This document shows, in pieces, positions 59,807 through 64,000 of a DNA stretch of 64,000 bases. The notes below the pieces were generated by a model. The model searched no databases. It was not told the DNA's origin and saw only the letters and a program-made list of their open reading frames with translations. The translations under genes and the position numbers were made by a program. The DNA is from Conchocele bisecta (taxonomy: Eukaryota; Mollusca; Bivalvia; Lucinida; Thyasiridae): positions 107,558,773 through 107,622,772 of the forward strand of contig CM055265.1 in NCBI GenBank assembly GCA_029237695.1, in the 5' to 3' direction. How positions within the stretch are numbered: the stretch's first letter is position 1; the number at the start of each line of letters is the position of its first letter.

Positions 59807-60502
59807 GGTTTATCTTGCGGTATAACATTTAAAATATACAAATATTATTTAAAGGAGTACCGATATGATATATTTAAATCCCGTTAATATTGCCCTGAAT
59901 TTAGTAATAAAATAATATAGGATAGTTTATCAAGAGAAACGAGCGATATACAGATTTTCAACCAGCATAGATAATTTCATACTGCTTAGTTGACCAACAT
60001 TTATAACGTAGACAAAAAAAGTAAATTATAATCACCATGTTACCGATAATTATTTATAGCTGTATACTGAACACAGAATAACTTGAACAAGTGAAAATTT
60101 ACCGCTAACCAGAATTTTCTGTTTGTGCAAAACATTCGGGTTACTTTACCACCTACCAATAATGACTATAATTTCCGTCGTGTTTAAAAATAAATATGAG
60201 TACATGTATTCTGTTATTTTTTAATCTAAATCAGAAAATAATGACTGGTCGATGCCGAGTTGAGCTGTGTTCAGCCTCGGCACACACGACACAATACGAA
60301 TTTGGAGAATGCGGTCAGAAAAATGAATAATCCCGCGCCCAGATGGCTCTATATCTAACACCGAATACTGTATACACTTATCAGACTGCGCATATGTGCA
60401 GGCCGGTTGGTTAAGCCGTGACTGCAAGCGGAGTAATACGGTTCTGTCATGTCATCCCCCCCTAAATTTCCCCCATGCACTGTTAACTAACCATATTCGA
60501 CT

Positions 60503-60565
60503 TTTTTTCTTTTTTGTTTAGCTTATATTTAACGGCGGCACTGGCTCTAGGACCTTGCATGCCGT
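60503..60565 (-). mobile_element. 63-bp 5'-truncated retrotransposon insertion with 13-bp target duplication
   Basis: ACCATATTCGACT occurs on both sides (60490-60502 and 60566-60578). The insert, read on the minus strand, is GGTCCTAGAGCCAGTGCC then GTTAAATATAAGC and an A-rich tail. It interrupts a half copy of the 54305-type hairpin. Confidence 0.75.
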
Positions 60566-61102
60566 ACCATATTCGACTCGAATACATCATCTAACTTATA
60601 CTTAACCCCCAGCAGCATAGGCTATAGAACCACCTCGAATTAAATGCTACATCGTCATGCTAATATCAGTTTTGCATTTTTAACACACATACTTTACCTA
60701 TTATGGTTCAATAATGTATCTCCTGTGACCTTTTCCCTTGGCACTTTATCTGAAATCAACAGTAGTATTTATTTTAAGAGAGGTATTTAAACAGAAAACT
60801 GTACTCTGTGTACCTGAATATGACAGATTTTTTGTAACTGTTTCATTGTCGATGGAGAATGTTTTTGCGATATAAAACAGTAGCATACATTTGTAGTATG
60901 AATCACCATGTTCATAATACATGCATTCAATATTGAAACGTGATTAGAAAAACGTTTACTCTTATGTGAATGTGAACGGATTAATTGTAGGTATGTATGG
61001 TATTCTTTAACCATATGGGCCACCAGAAAATGATATGTTACAATATATGGAAAATCAAGATTCTAGTTGAATTAAATTGAATCAAATCAAATTAAATTAG
61101 TT

Positions 61103-61172
61103 GCGAACAGTAACTCTCGCAATCTATTCCCGTACCGTCCGTAGCCAAACTACGGACGGTACGGGAGTAGAT
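61103..61172. repeat. Hairpin with 32-bp arms
   Basis: CGTACCGTCCGTAG pairs exactly with CTACGGACGGTACG across CCAAA, and the flanking CTCGCAATCTA pairs with TAGATTGCAAG. Confidence 0.8.
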
Positions 61173-61179
61173 TGCAAGT

Positions 61180-61394
61180 GTTAATGAAATATGGCGCATC
61201 AAACGCGTCTTCTTAAGCTGCATTTGGTGGTCTCGATACTTTGGCCCAAACATCTGTCGTTTTTGCGAAGAATCGAGTTCCGTGTTTGCTGTCAATTCTG
61301 ACACGGAAATCGGTTCTTCTGAAAAATGGCATAAGTATGTGCCGAAGTCCCGAGACCACCAAATGCAGATTATGAAGACGCGTTTGCTGCGCCA
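61180..61394. mobile_element. MITE with about 50-bp inverted ends
   Basis: GAAATATGGCGCATCAAACG at the left matches the complement of CGTTTGCTGCGCCATATTTC at the right. CTGCATTTGGTGGTCTCG is also mirrored. Confidence 0.75.
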
Positions 61395-61399
61395 TATTT

Positions 61400-64000
61400 C
61401 ATCACATTGTTGTTGTTGTGGTAACCACTTGATCATGCACCTGGGATAAAAAGCTAGATTGTTTTCTACTGATCAACTTCACCATAGTCTGTGCATATCT
61501 GAGTCACAGTGCCTTTAAGCTGTTTTACTCAGACCGGGTTTTCACCGGGTGTACATATTGTGTGCACATCAATAAGTCATTACGAATATTAAATAATTAA
61601 TTACACCATATACAACATCGTAATTGCGTTACTGTTAAGTATATTTACAATGATGCATGGGGTGCGGTGACATATAAATAAACGCCACGTGGATATATTT
61701 CAGCTTACTAGATTATTAGACCTTGAGCCAGCAATAACCCCCCTCCCCCATGTGGGAGCTTTCGTGCGTATGGTTTTCCGATTCAGTAGCATATTGTCTA
61801 TCAAACCTGCTGCTGGATGAACAAATGGCGGCCATTTTTCAAGATGGCTCCCGAACATTATTATAGTGTTTTATTAAGGACTATTAACTTACAGTCTGAT
61901 CAATATTAACCGGGTAAATTGTTACAATTAAGTCACACTTTGAATGTAAAACGATTTTGAATACATCTTACATTTAATTACATCAGCAAATGGCAATATA
62001 TTGCAAAATGGCTGCCGAAATAGGCTGTTTTACAACATTTTTTCTGCGAAATGTGCTGTTACAGACATTCATATGTTAAAACACATAACATTGCTTTGCC
62101 TCACAAATAAATGGAAAATACAGGAGATGGTGATGCAATATCCTTCAACAATTGTTAGAAAAATGTCAAAATGGCCGCCAAAATGTTCTTGTTTTGTTCT
62201 ATTCTTTACTGTATGGAGTTATTATAAACGGCATAACATGTACATATTACATGTATCCATACCAGTTCGATATAATACAAATCAAATTATTTGATAAAAT
62301 ATACATATCGAGGTATACAATGTTATATTTATATTTTCAAAATGGCCGCAAAAATTATCAGATGTGAAATAATATTGACGATGAAGCTGCAGTTTTCAGT
62401 AATTAAACACCACTAACATTGTTATGTATAGAGTGTGATATTCTGTTTATGTTCAAAGACAAATACGGATGTATGTCAATCATTTTCAGTATAGAAGAAT
62501 GTTTCAAAGTGTTTCAAAAATGGATTGACTGTTGAAAAGGAATATAATGTTATTATTGGGCTATCTAGAATTAATGTGATTGGTAACGAGCGGACTTCTC
62601 ACAATTAAGCGAGCATGATGATTATTGGCCAAGACAATATGTAATATATTATGATTAATGGCATGGGTATACTTACCGCAAATATGCATGGCTTTCTCCC
62701 ACATTAAGCGTCCCACATATGTCTTCATATGTGCCAATACTTTAAATTAACCCTTGTTTGTGAGTTGCAAACATTGGAAAATAAATACAATACATGGTAA
62801 CGATATATAATACATGCAGTCACTGGTGTAATCTGTTATACATTAACATTAACACTACATGTGCTGGATTTATTTTTCTAATTAAACATTATTTAAACTA
62901 ATACACCCCAAAGTTAATCATAGACAGTGTCACCATGACGTTGTCAGTTTGAAAATGACCACCAACATGGCCGATTTTGCAATTAGGATGTGATATTTAC
63001 GGATCTATATATACACTTTTAATACAGCTTAAATTTCGTAACATAGTTGATAATACCCTTATCCTCAGGAAGTCCCGCATCTTGCGATTACACCAAAATG
63101 TGCTAGCCCATGACATTAACTCGAATACATGTCTCTGATTGCTATAGTAATGGAATGTGATTGTCCATCAGGGGTGTACTAAATTTGAAAGACAACAATA
63201 GGGATTGTTATGTGGATTCAATGCCACATAGGGGCATATGTATGTGCATGTATGTCGCATGTCCTATTGCATTTGTAGATCATTACCTGTTCAGGGTATG
63301 GGATCACAAGGGTCTTTGTAGAGCAACTTGAATCGGACCAAGTTTGAACAACGTTTGATTCCATCCGATTAAAATTTTTCTTCAGAATGTTCAGACTAAC
63401 TACATAAGTAATGCTGCTAATTTTGGTATTGGCGGACTTGTAGTGTTAACGACTGGAACATGGTCATCATTAAAAGGCCGTAACCGCAGTCGTATTCATG
63501 AAAAAATAAGATTTACTTGAGACATTATGGGCGCTGCCATTACGCCAGACGAAACAATAGACCACGTGATCCCATACCCTGCTGTTGTCAAATATATAAA
63601 TTTGTATTCCGACGACACCAAAGAGCCAGCAAAATACACAACCTGTGGTACAATGTGGCAGAAAACGCCTTCCACACACCTAATCCTGCGTAAATAGTTA
63701 GAATGCCATGGAGACATTAGTTCAATTGCATAGTAAAATCCAAATTTAATGTGTCTTGATAGAGGCTATGTGCTATTGTTTAGATAAATATTTTGATACA
63801 TTGCATAATATGTTGTGGATATACTTTTTTCATTTAAGGGGATTTAAACGCACATTGATAGTCCTATGAGTGTGTATGGCTACACTTGGTAACACAGGAG
63901 CTTGTGTAATACAAATCATTTGACTACTGTAAATTGATAAAGTCTGGGATTTTGTGAAAATGGGCACATCCTTTATGTAATAGTATTGTCCTACTGATGT
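61400..64000. other. No recognised gene; cluster of AAAATGGCCGCC motifs at 61825-62345
   Basis: Motif copies at about 61825, 61845, 62008, 62170 and 62340 have a spacing close to 165 bp, suggesting a decayed tandem array. From 62400 to the end I see no protein motif, RNA gene or structured repeat. The open frames near 63500 on the minus strand carry nothing recognisable. Confidence 0.4.

Noticed and set aside
61092..61436. 114-residue minus-strand frame
   Set aside because: It lies across two foldback repeats and has no protein motif.

Overview
The window looks like intergenic and intronic DNA from an AT-rich animal genome. A mollusc, most likely a bivalve, is my best inference. The reasons are long, low-density non-coding sequence, many different foldback repeats, CR1-like LINE and Ty3/Gypsy relics, a 500-base assembly gap, and decayed transposase genes of kinds I associate with molluscs and cnidarians. 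No complete host gene was found. The only fragment likely to belong to a live host gene is one exon of a sodium-coupled solute symporter (SLC5 type) near 40.1 kb. No rRNA, CRISPR array or operon is present, as expected for a eukaryote.

Layout. 0-11.7 kb: an old inverted duplication. Its arms carry two diverged, broken copies of a gene with a RASSF9/10-like Ras-association domain (about 3.8-5.2 kb on + and 7.7-8.8 kb on -). A foldback element with 124-bp direct repeats sits at the centre, and a 1-kb direct duplication and a TTAA-flanked MITE have been added to the right arm. 11.9-17.5 kb: a TTAA-bounded element split by a giant palindrome (arms about 2.2 kb) full of TATGAAAATTTTCATA repeats. 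17.7-20.0 kb: a row of small palindromic MITEs. 20.1-22.6 kb: a LINE 3' relic and a frameshifted GNAT acetyltransferase relic. 25.1-29.1 kb: a 3.9-kb element with long terminal inverted repeats. It carries an almost open gene on the minus strand (DDE-like C-terminal part, XPG/FEN1-like nuclease region, Cys-rich C-terminus), which I assign tentatively to Academ-type transposons. 29.5-34.3 kb: an LTR or promoter-like block, and a miniature LTR retrotransposon whose LTR contains a tRNA-like sequence. 36.1-37.3 kb: a Ty3/Gypsy pol relic. 38.1-39.9 kb: a 73-bp satellite next to the SLC5 exon. 41.0-42.5 kb: a second TIR element with a Cys-rich fragment. 46-51.3 kb: tandem and degenerate repeats around the gap. 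51.4-57.6 kb: a duplicated segment in which one copy has two retrotransposon-like insertions and the other has the matching empty sites, with a composite 21-bp satellite between them. 57.8-64 kb: G-run repeats, more foldbacks and apparently unoccupied sequence.

The genes do not form a pathway. What ties the window together is the dominance of inverted repeats at every scale, from 62 bp to about 9 kb. The strongest candidates for something undescribed are the tRNA-bearing mini-LTR element, the giant palindrome flanked by about 180-bp direct repeats inside a TTAA element, and the inverted pair of RASSF-like genes. All protein names are my recognition of motifs by eye. No database search was run.
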